Shown here: positions 52,784 to 63,008 of the stretch, piece after piece | How positions within the stretch are numbered: the first letter of the stretch is position 1 | Layout: the number at the start of each line of letters is the position of its first letter | Assembly: GCF_001571285.1 (NCBI RefSeq) | Contig: NZ_BCTM01000002.1 | Location: forward strand, 62,001-126,000 | Direction of reading: 5' to 3' | Length of the DNA stretch: 64,000 nt | From: Kluyvera cryocrescens NBRC 102467 | GTDB lineage: Bacteria > Pseudomonadota > Gammaproteobacteria > Enterobacterales > Enterobacteriaceae | Made by a program: the position numbers and the translations under genes | Notes under the pieces: model-generated | Told to the model about the DNA's origin: nothing | The model's database searches: none | The model's input: only the letters and a program-made list of their open reading frames with translations

Positions 52784-53419
52784 ATGTTCACTGGTATTGT
52801 GCAGGGCACGGCAAAAATCGTGTCCATTGATGAAAAACCGAACTTCCGCACCCACGTGGTTGCGCTGCCGGAACACATGCTGGCAGGGCTGGAAACCGGC
52901 GCATCAGTCGCCCATAACGGCTGCTGCTTAACGGTGACGGAAATTAACGGTGACCAGATTAGCTTTGACCTGATGAAAGAGACGTTGCGCATCACCAACC
53001 TGGGGGATGTGAAAGTAGGGGACCTGGTCAACGTTGAGCGCGCGGCGAAATTCAGCGATGAAATTGGCGGGCACTTAATGTCTGGCCATATTATGACCAC
53101 CGCTGAAGTGTCAAAGATCCTGACGTCTGAAAATAATAAGCAGATCTGGTTTAAAATTCAGGACCCGGCGCTGATGAAGTATGTCCTGTATAAGGGCTTT
53201 ATCGGCATTGACGGTATCAGCCTAACGGTAGGGGAAGTGACGGCAACCCGTTTCTGTGTTCACCTGATCCCGGAAACGCTGGAACGTACTACGCTGGGTA
53301 AAAAACGTCTGGGCGATCGCGTGAACATTGAAATTGACCCGCAAACGCAGGCGGTCGTGGATACCGTGGAACGCGTGATGGCGGCAAAAGATGCAGCGGC
53401 TCAGGCTGCGACAGAATAA
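52784..53419 (+). CDS. ribE: Riboflavin synthase alpha subunit
   Basis: The enzyme (named RibC or RibE) dismutates two 6,7-dimethyl-8-ribityllumazines to riboflavin. The 211-residue protein contains two homologous lumazine-binding barrels: the first begins [13 protein letters not shown] with [13 protein letters not shown], the second includes GHIMTTAEV and [17 protein letters not shown] precedes the ATG. No FMN riboswitch-like structure is visible upstream. It ends at a terminator shared with convergent cfa. Confidence 0.96.
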   Translation: MFTGIVQGTAKIVSIDEKPNFRTHVVALPEHMLAGLETGASVAHNGCCLTVTEINGDQISFDLMKETLRITNLGDVKVGDLVNVERAAKFSDEIGGHLMSGHIMTTAEVSKILTSENNKQIWFKIQDPALMKYVLYKGFIGIDGISLTVGEVTATRFCVHLIPETLERTTLGKKRLGDRVNIEIDPQTQAVVDTVERVMAAKDAAAQAATE

Positions 53420-53424
53420 TAGGC

Positions 53425-53456
53425 AAAAACGCCCGCGCCAGAACGGCGCAGGCGTT
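53425..53456. terminator. Terminator between ribE and cfa
   Basis: AACGCCCGCGCC and GGCGCAGGCGTT pair over 12 positions with one mismatch; the A run before it gives five T on the minus strand, so it is a good terminator for cfa and a weaker one for ribE. Confidence 0.85.
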
Positions 53457-53461
53457 CATCA

Positions 53462-54610
53462 CTAGCGCGCAACGCGCAGACCTTGCTCCACTCCGCGTGA
53501 GAACATCACCTGCCAAAGCTGGATATCCCGGGCCCGGAAGGCGCCTGCACAGGCGTTGAGATAATAGCTAAACATCCGTTTGAACCGTTCAGAATAGTTG
53601 TCGGCGATTTCAGGCCAACTGGCAACAAAACGGTCATACCAGGCCATCAGCGTCGTATCGTAATCAGCGCCGAAATTGTGCCAGTCTTCCATCACAAAAT
53701 GTGGCTCGCTGGCGTGCGCAATCTGGCGCACCGAGGGTAAACAGCCATTCGGGAAAATATACTTATTAATCCACGGGTCGACGTTATTGTCGGTTTTCTT
53801 CGAGCCAATGGTATGCAATAAGAACAGACCATCAGGTTTTAAATTACGGTCGACGACGGAAAAATAGGTGTCGTAGTTTTTCGGCCCAACGTGCTCGAAC
53901 ATCCCAACGGAAACAATGCGGTCAAATTGAGCGTGCAGATCGCGGTAATCCTGGAGCAGGATCTCTACGTCCAGCCCTTCGCAGCGCGCCTGGGCAAGCT
54001 TTTGTTGCTCAGCGGAAATGGTGACGCCTTTCACGCTAACGCGGTAGTTTTTCGCCATATACGCCGCCAAACCGCCCCAACCGCAGCCAATATCCAGCAC
54101 CTGCATGCCCGGTTGCAGCTGTAGTTTCTGGCAAATCAGTTCGAGCTTGGCTTCCTGGGCTTGTTCCAGCGTTTGCGCATCTTTCCAGTAACCACAAGAG
54201 TACTGCATATAGGGGTCAAGCATACGGCTGAAGAGATCGTTGCCGAGATCGTAGTGCTCTTTCCCGACCTGCCAGGCGCGTTTACGGCTTTGCAAATTGA
54301 ATAACCGCGCGCCAGCAATACGCAGCGTATCTTTAAAGTGATGGGGGAGTTGGTTTTCTAATCCGGCGCGCAGCACCTGGTCGAAAAAGATATCCAGACG
54401 GTCGCATTCCCACCAACCGTCCATATAGCTTTCGCCAAGGCCTAATGAGCCTTCTTGTAAGATACGTTTGAATAAATGCGGATTTCTGACCTGAATATCG
54501 CAGGGAGCGCTGCCGTTAATTTCAATACCTGCTCGGCTCAGCAGTTCGCTAACGATACGATACCAGTCATCATCCGGTACGCTTACTTCTTCTATACACG
54601 ATGAGCTCAT
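53462..54610 (-). CDS. cfa: Cyclopropane-fatty-acyl-phospholipid synthase
   Basis: Cfa transfers a methylene group from S-adenosylmethionine to unsaturated acyl chains in membrane phospholipids, mainly in stationary phase or acid. The 382-residue length is that of E. coli. An N-terminal lipid-binding domain is followed by the methyltransferase with SAM motif LDIGCGWGGLAAYMAKNY near residue 170 and the active-site segment FEHVGPKNY. The 298-base upstream region is largely non-coding and may include a long leader; in E. coli such a leader is a target of small RNA RydC. Confidence 0.96.
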   Translation of the reverse strand: MSSSCIEEVSVPDDDWYRIVSELLSRAGIEINGSAPCDIQVRNPHLFKRILQEGSLGLGESYMDGWWECDRLDIFFDQVLRAGLENQLPHHFKDTLRIAGARLFNLQSRKRAWQVGKEHYDLGNDLFSRMLDPYMQYSCGYWKDAQTLEQAQEAKLELICQKLQLQPGMQVLDIGCGWGGLAAYMAKNYRVSVKGVTISAEQQKLAQARCEGLDVEILLQDYRDLHAQFDRIVSVGMFEHVGPKNYDTYFSVVDRNLKPDGLFLLHTIGSKKTDNNVDPWINKYIFPNGCLPSVRQIAHASEPHFVMEDWHNFGADYDTTLMAWYDRFVASWPEIADNYSERFKRMFSYYLNACAGAFRARDIQLWQVMFSRGVEQGLRVAR

Positions 54611-54908
54611 AGCTTCTCCATCCCGACCTGATGATCAGAACCTTAAAACAGCGTAGACGCTTTTTTCTGGTTGTGAGAAATGTCACGAAAAATTCGTGAG
54701 CCTGCTATCCGACGTAGCATAGGGAAAGGGAAGAACCCCCTCGCCGAAAACCTGTCCGTGGTTTAACGGGAAGCATCCTGCCGCCGCTCAATAAGTCCAA
54801 TGTATATTAATTATGTGATGCCGATCCAGTATAGGACGCTAAGTTTGTTGATTCAACAAAAAATCTTAGCGTCCTAACGATATGCCATAGCATTGATATG
54901 CGTGATAA

Positions 54909-56102
54909 TTACGCGTGGGAAGTGGAGCGTTTAGCCGTGCATTCGTCAACTCGAGCTGCCCGTTGCATGATGTAGCCAATCGCGGCCAGCAGCACGGTGA
55001 CCAGCATCACGCTGGTGGTGGTCAGCAGCGGCGTGGCGATAAGCGTTGATACGGCAAGGCTTGCCAGGAAGCACAGACCCAGCTGTAGCGTATTTTGCAG
55101 CGCGGCCGCACGGCCAGTGGCCTGCGGGAAAGGTTTCAACGCTTGCGCAACCACAATCGGGTAAATCGCACCGTTGGCGATAGCCATCACGCAGAATGGA
55201 ATCAGTAGCGCAGTTAACGAGGCATTTTCCATCAAACCGACAGCCCAGGTCGCAATGACGCTCACGCCGAACACGACCAGCAGCCACGGCAGAAGCTGCG
55301 AGCCCTGCCATTTTTGCAGCGCTGCCCGGCAGCCATAACCCCCGATCAGGAAGGCAATGGTCTGCGGCACGTAGCTCAGTCCGATGACGGTTGGGCTATA
55401 GCCCATTTCGTGCAGAATAAACGGTGAACCGGTCAGCCAGGCGAAGAAGCTGGCGGAACAGGCTGCATAAATCAGCACGTTGCCACGATAATCTTGACTG
55501 CGCAACAGGCGCCAAAACGTCAATTTCTCTTCACTGGCGGCATGCTTGTGGTGCGCAGGTTTCAGACGCAGCGCAGGCAGCATCAGGACCAGAGTGATAA
55601 TGAAGAGGGTGGCGAAAATGGCCTGCCAGTCGAAATGAGCGAGCAGCCAACTGCCGAGCAGCGGAGCCAGCGCAGGAGAAAGCCCAACCAGCGGCATGAT
55701 GGTGGCAAAAATACGATTGGTGCGCTGCGGCGGATAGTAATCGGTCACCATCGCCTGCCAGGTGACGGCGGCGGCGCATACCCCGACGGCCTGGACAAAA
55801 CGCAGCACCAGCAGGGTAGTGCCATCGCGTACCCACAGCATGCCGAGGCAGCCAATGGCGAAAATAGCTAAACCGATCAGCAGAATTGGCTTACGGCCAT
55901 AGCGATCTGACAGCGGTCCCCACAGGAGCTGCGCGACGGCGAAGCCTGCGAGGAACAGACTTAAGCTGGCGCTGACGGCGGATGCCGGCGTTTGCAGGTC
56001 TTCCTGAATAGCAGCAAAGGCTGGCAGATACATATCGGTTGCCAGAAAGCCCAGCACGCTGAGTCCCGCGAGCCAAACTAAAAATCCTTTCCCAGGTTGC
56101 AT
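54909..56102 (-). CDS. punC: Purine nucleoside transporter PunC
   Basis: PunC (YdhC) is a 12-helix major facilitator superfamily protein described as an importer of purine nucleosides, previously classed as a drug transporter. The 397-residue protein shows the MFS motif A in [14 protein letters not shown] near 60 and the DHA1 pattern around ATDMYLPAF. It is divergent from punR, its regulator, with 111 bases between. No ribosome site better than GGGCGAT is seen upstream. Confidence 0.93.
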   Translation of the reverse strand: MQPGKGFLVWLAGLSVLGFLATDMYLPAFAAIQEDLQTPASAVSASLSLFLAGFAVAQLLWGPLSDRYGRKPILLIGLAIFAIGCLGMLWVRDGTTLLVLRFVQAVGVCAAAVTWQAMVTDYYPPQRTNRIFATIMPLVGLSPALAPLLGSWLLAHFDWQAIFATLFIITLVLMLPALRLKPAHHKHAASEEKLTFWRLLRSQDYRGNVLIYAACSASFFAWLTGSPFILHEMGYSPTVIGLSYVPQTIAFLIGGYGCRAALQKWQGSQLLPWLLVVFGVSVIATWAVGLMENASLTALLIPFCVMAIANGAIYPIVVAQALKPFPQATGRAAALQNTLQLGLCFLASLAVSTLIATPLLTTTSVMLVTVLLAAIGYIMQRAARVDECTAKRSTSHA

Positions 56103-56213
56103 AAATCGCCCTTTTTATCGTGAGTAAACAGTTTCGCCGAGTGTAGTGAGTGCAATAGCGGTTGTGAAACGCTAATATTTGAGTCATGGATTCAAATTTT
56201 TTGCAGGCAGAAA

Positions 56214-57125
56214 ATGTGGTCTGAATATTCTCTGGAAGTGGTTGATGCGGTCGCACGCAATGGTAGTTTTAGTGCCGCAGCGCAGGAGTTGCACCGGGTG
56301 CCTTCGGCAGTCAGCTATACGGTGCGTCAGTTGGAGGATTGGCTGGCCGTTCCGCTATTTGAACGGCGCCATCGGGACGTTGAGCTTACCCCTGCTGGGG
56401 CGTGGTTTTTAAAGGAAGGCCGCTCTGTCATCAAAAAAATGCAGATCACCCGACAGCAGTGCCAGCAGATTGCAAACGGCTGGCGCGGCCAGTTGGCGAT
56501 TGCCGTCGATAACATCGTCAAGCCGGAGCGTACCCGTCAGTTAATTGTCGATTTCTATCGCCATTTTAACGATGTCGAACTGATTGTCTTCCAGGAAGTG
56601 TTCAACGGCGTGTGGGATGCGCTCGCGGACGGACGTGTGGAGCTGGCGATTGGTGCAACTCAAGCAATTCCGGTCGGCGGTCGCTTCGCGTTTCGCGATA
56701 TGGGGATGTTGAACTGGCATTGCGTGGTCGCCAGTTCCCACCCCCTGGCAAAGATGGACGGTCCACTGAGTGACGATGTGTTGCGCAACTGGCCATCGCT
56801 GGTGCGCGAAGACACCTCGCGTTCGCTACCTAAGCGCACGACCTGGCTATTGGATAACCAAAAAAGGGTGGTAGTGCCGGACTGGGAGTCCTCGGAAACC
56901 TGCATTTCAGCGGGGCTGTGCGCAGCAATGGTGCCCGGTCATCGGGCGCAGCCGTGGCTCGATAGCGGGGAATGGGTGGCGCTGACGCTGGAAAATCCTT
57001 TCCCGGATGCGGCCTGTTGTCTGACGTGGCAGCAAAGCGAGGCATCGCCCGCGTTGAGCTGGTTATTAGAGTATTTGGGCGACAGTGAAACGTTAAACGA
57101 GGAGTGGCTGCGGACGCCTGTGTAG
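56214..57125 (+). CDS. punR: LysR-family regulator PunR
   Basis: PunR (YdhB) is the activator of punC in E. coli and responds to adenosine-type signals. The 303-residue protein has the LysR helix-turn-helix at about 3-60 (NGSFSAAAQELHRVPSAVSYTVRQL) and an effector domain. GCAGG lies upstream of the ATG. E. coli PunR has a few more C-terminal residues. The neighbouring purR links the region to purine control. Confidence 0.94.
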   Translation: MWSEYSLEVVDAVARNGSFSAAAQELHRVPSAVSYTVRQLEDWLAVPLFERRHRDVELTPAGAWFLKEGRSVIKKMQITRQQCQQIANGWRGQLAIAVDNIVKPERTRQLIVDFYRHFNDVELIVFQEVFNGVWDALADGRVELAIGATQAIPVGGRFAFRDMGMLNWHCVVASSHPLAKMDGPLSDDVLRNWPSLVREDTSRSLPKRTTWLLDNQKRVVVPDWESSETCISAGLCAAMVPGHRAQPWLDSGEWVALTLENPFPDAACCLTWQQSEASPALSWLLEYLGDSETLNEEWLRTPV

Positions 57126-57141
57126 GCGTCCGTTGAGATCA

Positions 57142-58167
57142 TTAACGGCGATAGTCGCGATACGGGCCATCGGCCACGGAGCGACGTTCGATAAGGCGCG
57201 GATGTACCTCGATCGACTGCGACTCCTCACGTTTGCTAACGATGCGGTCCATTAACATGTTAAAGGCCGTTTCACCCAGCGAGTCTTTTGGCTGGTGAAT
57301 GGTGGTTAGCGCTGGCGTGAAGAAACGGGAGTTGCGCACGTTATCGTAGCCAATAAGCGAAATGTCCTGCGGCACGCGCAGCCCCATTTCATCAGCGGCA
57401 CACAGCGCCCCCATTGCCATCACATCGCCACCACAGAAGATCGCGGTAGGGCGCGGATGCTGAGACAAAATTTGCTGCATGGCGCGATAACCCGATTCCG
57501 GCTCAAAGTCGCCCTGCACAATCCAGCTCGCCGGGACGTTGATCATCGCTTCTTCCATCGCCTTCATAAAACCGGCCAGACGACCTGCACCGGTGTTACG
57601 CTCCAGCGGGCCTGGGATCACGCCAATGTCGCGATGGCCACGCTCGATGAGGTAACGACCCGCCATGTAGCCGCCTTCAAAGGCGTTATCGATGACCGAA
57701 TCGGTGAAGTCAGCTTTGGCTTCGCCCCAGTCCATGACCACCATTGGGATATGACGATACTCTTCGAGCATCGTCAGCAGGGACTCCGGGTACTCGGAGC
57801 ACATGACCAGCAGGCCATCCACGCGCTTTTGCGCCATCATAGACAAATAGGCGCGCTGCTTTTCCAGATTGTTCCACGCGTTACCCAGAATCAGGGTATA
57901 GCCTTTCTCAAAGCAGTTTTTCTCAACGGCTTCGATGATCTCGGCAAAGTAGGCGGCCTCGCTGCTGGTGGCCAACAAACCAATCGATTTGGTGTGGTTG
58001 ACTTTCAGGCTACGGGCAACGGCGCTCGGTGAGTAATGCAGCTCTTTAATAGCCGCCCACACGGCTTCGCGCGTGTCTTCTGCGACGAAACGCGTTTTGT
58101 TAATTACATGTGATACGGTTGTAGTGGAAACGTTTGCGCGCTTCGCTACATCTTTAATTGTTGCCAT
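57142..58167 (-). CDS. purR: Purine repressor PurR
   Basis: PurR is a LacI-family repressor of purine synthesis genes that binds DNA with hypoxanthine or guanine as co-repressor. The 341-residue length is that of E. coli. It has the helix-turn-helix [23 protein letters not shown] at the N-terminus, the hinge helix [10 protein letters not shown] at about 48-57, and a periplasmic-binding-protein-like core. Two PurR-type operators are near the start (one in the leader, one in the coding region), consistent with autoregulation. Confidence 0.96.
   Translation of the reverse strand: MATIKDVAKRANVSTTTVSHVINKTRFVAEDTREAVWAAIKELHYSPSAVARSLKVNHTKSIGLLATSSEAAYFAEIIEAVEKNCFEKGYTLILGNAWNNLEKQRAYLSMMAQKRVDGLLVMCSEYPESLLTMLEEYRHIPMVVMDWGEAKADFTDSVIDNAFEGGYMAGRYLIERGHRDIGVIPGPLERNTGAGRLAGFMKAMEEAMINVPASWIVQGDFEPESGYRAMQQILSQHPRPTAIFCGGDVMAMGALCAADEMGLRVPQDISLIGYDNVRNSRFFTPALTTIHQPKDSLGETAFNMLMDRIVSKREESQSIEVHPRLIERRSVADGPYRDYRR
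58125..58140. promoter_or_regulatory. PurR operator O2, inside the purR coding region
   Basis: TGGAAACGTTTGCGCG retains the central AAACGTTT and most of the consensus ACGCAAACGTTTGCGT. It lies within the first codons of purR, where E. coli has its second operator. Confidence 0.7.
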
Positions 58168-58210
58168 TCCATCTCACTCCAGACCCTGGCCTGCCCCTGA
58201 TAAAATCGAA

Positions 58211-58226
58211 AGGAAAACGTTTGCCT
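58211..58226. promoter_or_regulatory. PurR operator O1, purR leader
   Basis: AGGAAAACGTTTGCCT closely matches the PurR consensus with its central AACGTT, about 45 bases before the purR start. Confidence 0.8.
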
Positions 58227-58461
58227 TCACACACCCTGGCACAATCTTGATGATTGTGGTTCGCCGGGAAAACGATACAGGACGACAGGAGGGGGTCAAT
58301 GGCCGGTACGCTTATAAATAAGCGTCGAATTTTGACTTATCCTGGCGCAAAGTGGAAGAGCAAAAACCAACATCCTGCTAAATCTGTGAAGATTTTTACG
58401 ATTAACTGTGCAAAAATGATTAAACGCAGTTTTACTGTGGTAATCAAAAGGAGAAAAATTG

Positions 58462-58551
58462 ATGAGTACCGATCTTAAACTGTCTCTCTGCACGACCGTT
58501 ATTGCGCTGGCTCTGATCGTCGCCGCCGGTTTTACCGCTGTTTTGCATTAA
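58462..58551 (+). CDS. ynhF: 29-residue membrane protein YnhF
   Basis: A single-helix inner-membrane protein reading MSTDLKLSLCTTVIALALIV and then AAGFTAVLH. E. coli YnhF has the same length and begins MSTDLKFSL; it is known to be made. AAAGGAG precedes the ATG. Function is unknown. Located between purR and ydhP as in E. coli. Confidence 0.92.
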   Translation: MSTDLKLSLCTTVIALALIVAAGFTAVLH

Positions 58552-58560
58552 TTCCCCTGT

Positions 58561-58580
58561 GAGGGAGCGTCCGCTCCCTC
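58561..58580 (+). terminator. Hairpin after ynhF
   Basis: GAGGGAGC pairs with GCTCCCTC over a four-base loop, nine bases after the ynhF stop codon. The tail is TCGTCTGATTGTT, moderately T-rich. Confidence 0.6.
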
Positions 58581-58711
58581 TCGTCTGATTGTTACCCATT
58601 TAGCAATAATCTTTTGCAGTTTTGTACACTTCTGTTTTTCTGTGATTAATGTCATGCTTTTGCACTATGTTGCCAGACCGCGCCCAGCCTGCGGTTAAAC
58701 GGAGTCATTGC

Positions 58712-59878
58712 ATGAAAATTAACTTTCCTCTATTAGCGTTAGCTATCGGGGCATTTGGTATTGGTACAACCGAATTCTCGCCGATGGGCCTGCTGCCGGT
58801 GATTGCCAAAGGTGTCGATGTATCAATTCCCGCTGCGGGAATGCTGATTAGCGCCTATGCGGTTGGCGTGATGGTGGGGGCCCCCCTGATGACGCTGCTG
58901 TTATCCCATCGCGGCCGTCGCAATGCGCTGATCTTCCTGATGGCCATTTTTACGCTCGGTAATGTGCTGTCGGCAATTTCGCCGGACTATACCACTCTGA
59001 TGCTGTCGCGCATCATCACTAGCCTCAACCATGGCGCGTTCTTTGGTCTGGGCTCGGTGGTTGCGGCCAGCGTGGTACCAAAACACAAACAGGCCAGCGC
59101 GGTCGCAACCATGTTTATGGGGCTGACTATCGCCAATATTGGCGGCGTTCCGGCGGCAACCTGGCTGGGTGAAACTATCGGCTGGCGTATGTCATTCCTG
59201 GCGACCGCGGGTCTTGGGGTGATTGCGATTGTGAGTCTGTGGTTGTCTTTACCGCAGGGCGGCTCAGGCGAGAAACCTAACGTCAAGCGCGAACTCTCGG
59301 TGTTGGTGCGTCCACAGGTGTTGTCCGCGTTGCTTACCACCGTACTTGGCGCGGGGGCGATGTTCACACTCTACACCTACATTTCACCGGTACTGCATAC
59401 CATCACGCATGCTACTTCCGGCTTCATCACCCTGATGCTGGTACTCATTGGCGTTGGTTTTTCCATCGGCAACTATCTGGGTGGTAAGTTTGCTGACCGC
59501 TCGGTAAGCGGTACGCTGAAGGGGTTTCTGCTGCTATTGATGCTGATCATGCTGGCGATTCCGTTCCTTGCGCAAACGCAGATTGGGGCGGCTGTTAGCA
59601 TGGTGGTGTGGGGCGCGGCAACCTTTGCGGTCGTACCTCCGCTACAGATGCGGGTGATGCGCGTTGCGCATGAAGCCCCAGGGCTGTCGTCGTCGGTCAA
59701 TATCGGCGCATTTAACCTCGGTAATGCGTTAGGTGCCGTGGCCGGTGGCGCGGTGATCTCCGGTGGGCTGGGCTACAGCTTTGTTCCGGTGATGGGGGCT
59801 ATTGTCGCCGGACTGGCGCTGCTGGTGGTCTTCCTGAGCGGTCGCCGTCAGGGCGAAGAGGCGATGGCCAGCCAGTAA
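58712..59878 (+). CDS. ydhP: MFS transporter YdhP
   Basis: A 388-residue 12-helix MFS protein of the arabinose-efflux/DHA1 group. The N-terminus MKINFPLLALAIGAFGIGTTEFSPMGLLP is family-typical, and motif A is weak (LLLSHRGRRNAL). The substrate is unknown. The ATG at 58712 has GGAG seven bases upstream and gives the E. coli N-terminus; an upstream in-frame codon was rejected. Confidence 0.92.
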   Translation: MKINFPLLALAIGAFGIGTTEFSPMGLLPVIAKGVDVSIPAAGMLISAYAVGVMVGAPLMTLLLSHRGRRNALIFLMAIFTLGNVLSAISPDYTTLMLSRIITSLNHGAFFGLGSVVAASVVPKHKQASAVATMFMGLTIANIGGVPAATWLGETIGWRMSFLATAGLGVIAIVSLWLSLPQGGSGEKPNVKRELSVLVRPQVLSALLTTVLGAGAMFTLYTYISPVLHTITHATSGFITLMLVLIGVGFSIGNYLGGKFADRSVSGTLKGFLLLLMLIMLAIPFLAQTQIGAAVSMVVWGAATFAVVPPLQMRVMRVAHEAPGLSSSVNIGAFNLGNALGAVAGGAVISGGLGYSFVPVMGAIVAGLALLVVFLSGRRQGEEAMASQ

Positions 59879-59883
59879 AACTG

Positions 59884-59915
59884 AAAAAGCAGAAGGGCGA
59901 CCTTCTGCTTTTTTA
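59884..59915. terminator. Bidirectional terminator between ydhP and sodB
   Basis: AGCAGAAGG pairs with CCTTCTGCT over a GCGA tetraloop, with A and T runs on both sides. Confidence 0.93.
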
Positions 59916-59944
59916 TATCACCCTCAAATACGGGTGAAGGTGGC

Positions 59945-60526
59945 TTACGCTGCCAGGTTATCCGCAACGAATTTCCAGTTTACCAGAGCCCAGAAGTGCT
60001 CCAGATAGTTTGGACGCGCATTGCGGTAGTCAATGTAGTAAGCATGTTCCCACACGTCAACGGTCAGCAAAGGCGTCGCATCGGTCGTCAGCGGAGTACC
60101 CGCGTTAGAGGTCGAAACGATAGCCAGAGAACCGTCCGCTTTCTTCACAAGCCAGGTCCAGCCCGCGCCGAAGTTTTTCACGGCGGCGTCGGTGAACTGC
60201 GCTTTAAACTCTGCGAAGCTACCAAACGCCTTGTTGATGGCTTCAGCCACTGCGCCAGTCGGTTCGCCGCCGGCGTTAGGTGCCAGACAGTTCCAGTAGA
60301 AGGTGTGGTTCCAGACCTGCGCTGCGTTATTGAATACGCCGCCTTCAGAGGTACGAACGATCTCTTCCAGGGATTTGCCTTCAAACGCGGTGCCTTTGAC
60401 CAAGTTATTCAGGTTAGTGACGTAGGTCTGGTGGTGTTTACCATAATGATACTCCAGCGTTTCCACGGAAATGTGTGGCGCCAGGGCGTCTTTGGCATAC
60501 GGTAATGCAGGTAATTCGAACGACAT
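59945..60526 (-). CDS. sodB: Iron superoxide dismutase
   Basis: SodB disproportionates superoxide in the cytoplasm with iron as cofactor. The 193-residue length is that of E. coli. Metal ligands His27 (EYHYGKHH), His74 (WNHTFYW), Asp157 and His161 (DVWEHAYY) are present. TAAGGAG precedes the ATG at 60526; a longer in-frame reading was rejected. In E. coli the message is repressed by RyhB (low iron) and FnrS (no oxygen) at the start region; fnrS is in this window. Confidence 0.97.
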   Translation of the reverse strand: MSFELPALPYAKDALAPHISVETLEYHYGKHHQTYVTNLNNLVKGTAFEGKSLEEIVRTSEGGVFNNAAQVWNHTFYWNCLAPNAGGEPTGAVAEAINKAFGSFAEFKAQFTDAAVKNFGAGWTWLVKKADGSLAIVSTSNAGTPLTTDATPLLTVDVWEHAYYIDYRNARPNYLEHFWALVNWKFVADNLAA

Positions 60527-60616
60527 TGCTACTCTCCTTATTATAGTTTGTACACCCAATAACCTTGTATTGAGTGTGGATAGAGTAGCAAATTAAAAGG
60601 TGAGATAAAAGATAAG

Positions 60617-60646
60617 CTTACCCCGTTTGTTAACAAACGGGGTAAG
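60617..60646 (-). terminator. 30-base perfect palindrome after mepH
   Basis: CTTACCCCGTTTGTT is followed immediately by its exact complement, giving a perfect 15-base inverted repeat without spacer, 3 bases past the mepH stop. On the minus strand TTATCTTTTATC follows. It most likely ends mepH transcription. Confidence 0.7.
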
Positions 60647-60649
60647 TGT

Positions 60650-61477
60650 TTAACGAATGGTCTTCGGGGTGACCACGCGGCGAGCGCCGACGTAGTGACG
60701 TACCCAATAATCTTCGCTGAGCGAGGTGATTTGAATGTCGCGACCGGTACGCGGAGACTGGATAAACTTGCCGTTACCTACATACACGCCCACGTGATCG
60801 GCGGTGCCGCGACCGCGGGTGCGGAAGAAGACCAGATCGCCGCTTTCAAGTTCACCACGGTCAACCGGACGGGCGTCGCGCAGGTGATACATTTCGTTAG
60901 CCGTACGTGGAATGCGGATGTTGACCAGATCTTTGTACGCGTAATAGACCAGTCCACTGCAATCGAATCCCGTGCGCGGTGAATTACCGCCCCAACGATA
61001 AGGTTTGCCGAGCTGGCCCATCAATTTATTCATTGCCGTTTTCTGCGCCGTCTGCACGCGAGCTTTGTGCGCCTGAGCAATCGTGGTCGGCTGACTATCG
61101 ACCTTGCTGGTAGTGCAGGATTTTTTATGACCTTTACGTGCTGGCTTACAGGTGGTCACGATATTGGCGGTTTTCAACGCACTGCCTTTTTTGCTGGCTT
61201 TGGCGGTACGAGAAGGGGAGGCTTTGCGGGTGGCAGAAGCTGTTTTCTTAGCCGCTGCGGGTGTTGCTTTTTTTCTGGAGACGGCAGCGGTAGTTTTTTT
61301 CTTCGCGTTAGATTTACTGTCCGTATTCTTTTTCTTCCGTTCACTGCCTTTTACAGGTAGCGACTTCTGCGCCGTGGGTGTTTTAGCATGCCCTGTTGCA
61401 TGCGCCAACGGCGTGAACGATAACGATGTAAATAGCAATGCACAGAGCGTGAACGACCATTTTTTTATCTGCGCCAC
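60650..61477 (-). CDS. mepH: Murein DD-endopeptidase MepH
   Basis: MepH (YdhO) cleaves D-Ala-meso-DAP cross-links so that peptidoglycan can expand. The 275-residue protein has a signal peptide (to about residue 27), a long Lys/Ala/Thr/Ser-rich linker (about 35-130), and an NlpC/P60 domain with catalytic Cys in FDCSGLVYY and His in ADHVGVYVG. The start is GTG at 61477 with AGGG upstream. The basic linker probably binds the cell wall. Confidence 0.93.
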   Translation of the reverse strand: MAQIKKWSFTLCALLFTSLSFTPLAHATGHAKTPTAQKSLPVKGSERKKKNTDSKSNAKKKTTAAVSRKKATPAAAKKTASATRKASPSRTAKASKKGSALKTANIVTTCKPARKGHKKSCTTSKVDSQPTTIAQAHKARVQTAQKTAMNKLMGQLGKPYRWGGNSPRTGFDCSGLVYYAYKDLVNIRIPRTANEMYHLRDARPVDRGELESGDLVFFRTRGRGTADHVGVYVGNGKFIQSPRTGRDIQITSLSEDYWVRHYVGARRVVTPKTIR

Positions 61478-61817
61478 TGAACAACCCTCTGAGTATGCAG
61501 GCTAAACATCCTTGCCTGGGTATGATTTACAAAACCCAACGATTCTAATCCATAAAAACACGAAATGTTAATAGTGTTTTTATGTCTAAAACGCTGTTTC
61601 GTTAGCAACTGCAAAAAAAAACATCAATTGATACATCTTGAGTTAAAAAATGAGCAAGTTTTTCATTGGGCTGCCGATAAACACATATTTATAAGGCAAC
61701 TTCACTCGTCAGACGATAAAATATTAAAGCGTGAACAAAATGTTATTTTCTGTTCAGGGTCTGAAACGCTACAATGTCAGACTACTGTCGTAAAAAGAAG
61801 TTTGAGGAAGCAAGATA
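61478..61817. other. AT-rich divergent region of mepH and grxD
   Basis: The gap is AT-rich throughout. Short open stretches have no ribosome site or family resemblance. I cannot name an operator or an RNA in it. Confidence 0.5.
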
Positions 61818-62165
61818 ATGAGCGAGACCATTGAAAAAATTCAGCGCCAGATCGCTGAGAACCCAATCCTGCTGTACATGAAAGGTTCCCCGAAGCTGCC
61901 AAGCTGCGGCTTTTCCGCTCAGGCGGTTCAGGCGCTGTCCGCCTGCGGTGAGCGCTTCGCTTATGTCGACATCCTGCAGAACCCGGATATCCGTGCCGAA
62001 CTGCCAAAATACGCTAACTGGCCGACCTTCCCACAGCTGTGGGTGGATGGCGAGTTGGTTGGCGGCTGTGACATCATTATTGAAATGTACCAGCGCGGTG
62101 AACTGCAGCCTCTGATCAAAGAGACGGCGGCGAAGTACAACACCGAAGAGCCGAAAGCAGAATAA
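61818..62165 (+). CDS. grxD: Monothiol glutaredoxin 4
   Basis: GrxD carries and transfers [2Fe-2S] clusters and partners with BolA-family proteins. The 115-residue protein has the monothiol site CGFS with Cys30, plus WPTFPQLWVDGELVGGCD for glutathione binding. AGGAAGC precedes the ATG. Followed by a bidirectional terminator shared with rnt. Confidence 0.96.
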   Translation: MSETIEKIQRQIAENPILLYMKGSPKLPSCGFSAQAVQALSACGERFAYVDILQNPDIRAELPKYANWPTFPQLWVDGELVGGCDIIIEMYQRGELQPLIKETAAKYNTEEPKAE

Positions 62166-62222
62166 TATCTGTCCCGGCGTCGTCTCACGATGCCGGGCGT
62201 GCTATGCAGTGAATGCTGAAAC

Positions 62223-62252
62223 AAAAAAGCGACCCGTGGGTCGCTTTTTTTA
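62223..62252. terminator. Bidirectional terminator between grxD and rnt
   Basis: AGCGACCC pairs with GGGTCGCT over a GT loop, with A and T runs on both sides. Confidence 0.93.
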
Positions 62253-62258
62253 TCTCGC

Positions 62259-62903
62259 TTATTCGGCAACGATGGGCAGCGGCCAGCCGCCAAGGCGCTT
62301 CCAGCGATTGACGATTTCACAGAACAGAATGGCCGTCTGCTCAGTATCGTAAAGCGCAGAGTGGGCCTGGGAGCTGTCAAAATCCATTCCCGCGGCAGCA
62401 CAGGCTTTGGACAGCACGGTTTGCCCTAATGCCAGACCGCTCAGCGCTGCGGTATCGAAGGTTACAAACGGATGGAATGGGTTGCGTTTAAGCGATGCGC
62501 GCTCGGCGGCAGCCATCATGAAGCTGTGGTCGAAGGTCGCGTTATGGGCCACCATAATGGCGCGGTTGCAGTCGCTGTCTTTGATACCTTTACGCACCAT
62601 TTTAAAAATCGCATGCAGCGCGTCGTATTCGCTCACCGCACCGCGTAGCGGGTTGTTTGGGTCAATGCCATTAAACGCCAGCGCTTCCGGCTCCAGATTG
62701 GCGCCTTCAAACGGCTCTACGTGGAAATGTAACGTCGTGTCCGGCATCAACCAGCCTTGCTCATCCATTTTCAACGTGATTGCTGCTATTTCGAGCAGTG
62801 CATCCGTTTTGGCATTGAATCCAGCGGTTTCAACATCAATAACCACGGGATAAAACCCACGAAAACGGTCACATAGACCATTGAGCTGTGCATTGTCGGA
62901 CAT
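62259..62903 (-). CDS. rnt: Ribonuclease T
   Basis: RNase T is a DEDDh 3'-5' exonuclease that trims tRNA ends and matures 5S and 23S rRNA. The 214-residue protein has Asp23 and Glu25 in VIDVETAGF, and further acidic and histidine residues in NATFDHSF and [12 protein letters not shown]. It is followed on the same strand as gloA and nemA, in E. coli order. Confidence 0.96.
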   Translation of the reverse strand: MSDNAQLNGLCDRFRGFYPVVIDVETAGFNAKTDALLEIAAITLKMDEQGWLMPDTTLHFHVEPFEGANLEPEALAFNGIDPNNPLRGAVSEYDALHAIFKMVRKGIKDSDCNRAIMVAHNATFDHSFMMAAAERASLKRNPFHPFVTFDTAALSGLALGQTVLSKACAAAGMDFDSSQAHSALYDTEQTAILFCEIVNRWKRLGGWPLPIVAE

Positions 62904-62975
62904 CTGAATCTCTTAACTTAGAAAAAGTAGCGCGCATTATGGCAAATTTTGCCGCGGCTGGGAAACGTGGGAAAT

Positions 62976-63000
62976 AAAAACGGGCGCCGGATGGCGCCCG
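62976..63000 (-). terminator. Terminator of gloA
   Basis: CGGGCGCC pairs with GGCGCCCG over a GGAT loop; on the minus strand five T follow. It lies just beyond the gloA stop codon. Confidence 0.9.
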
Positions 63001-63008
63001 TGGAGGCG

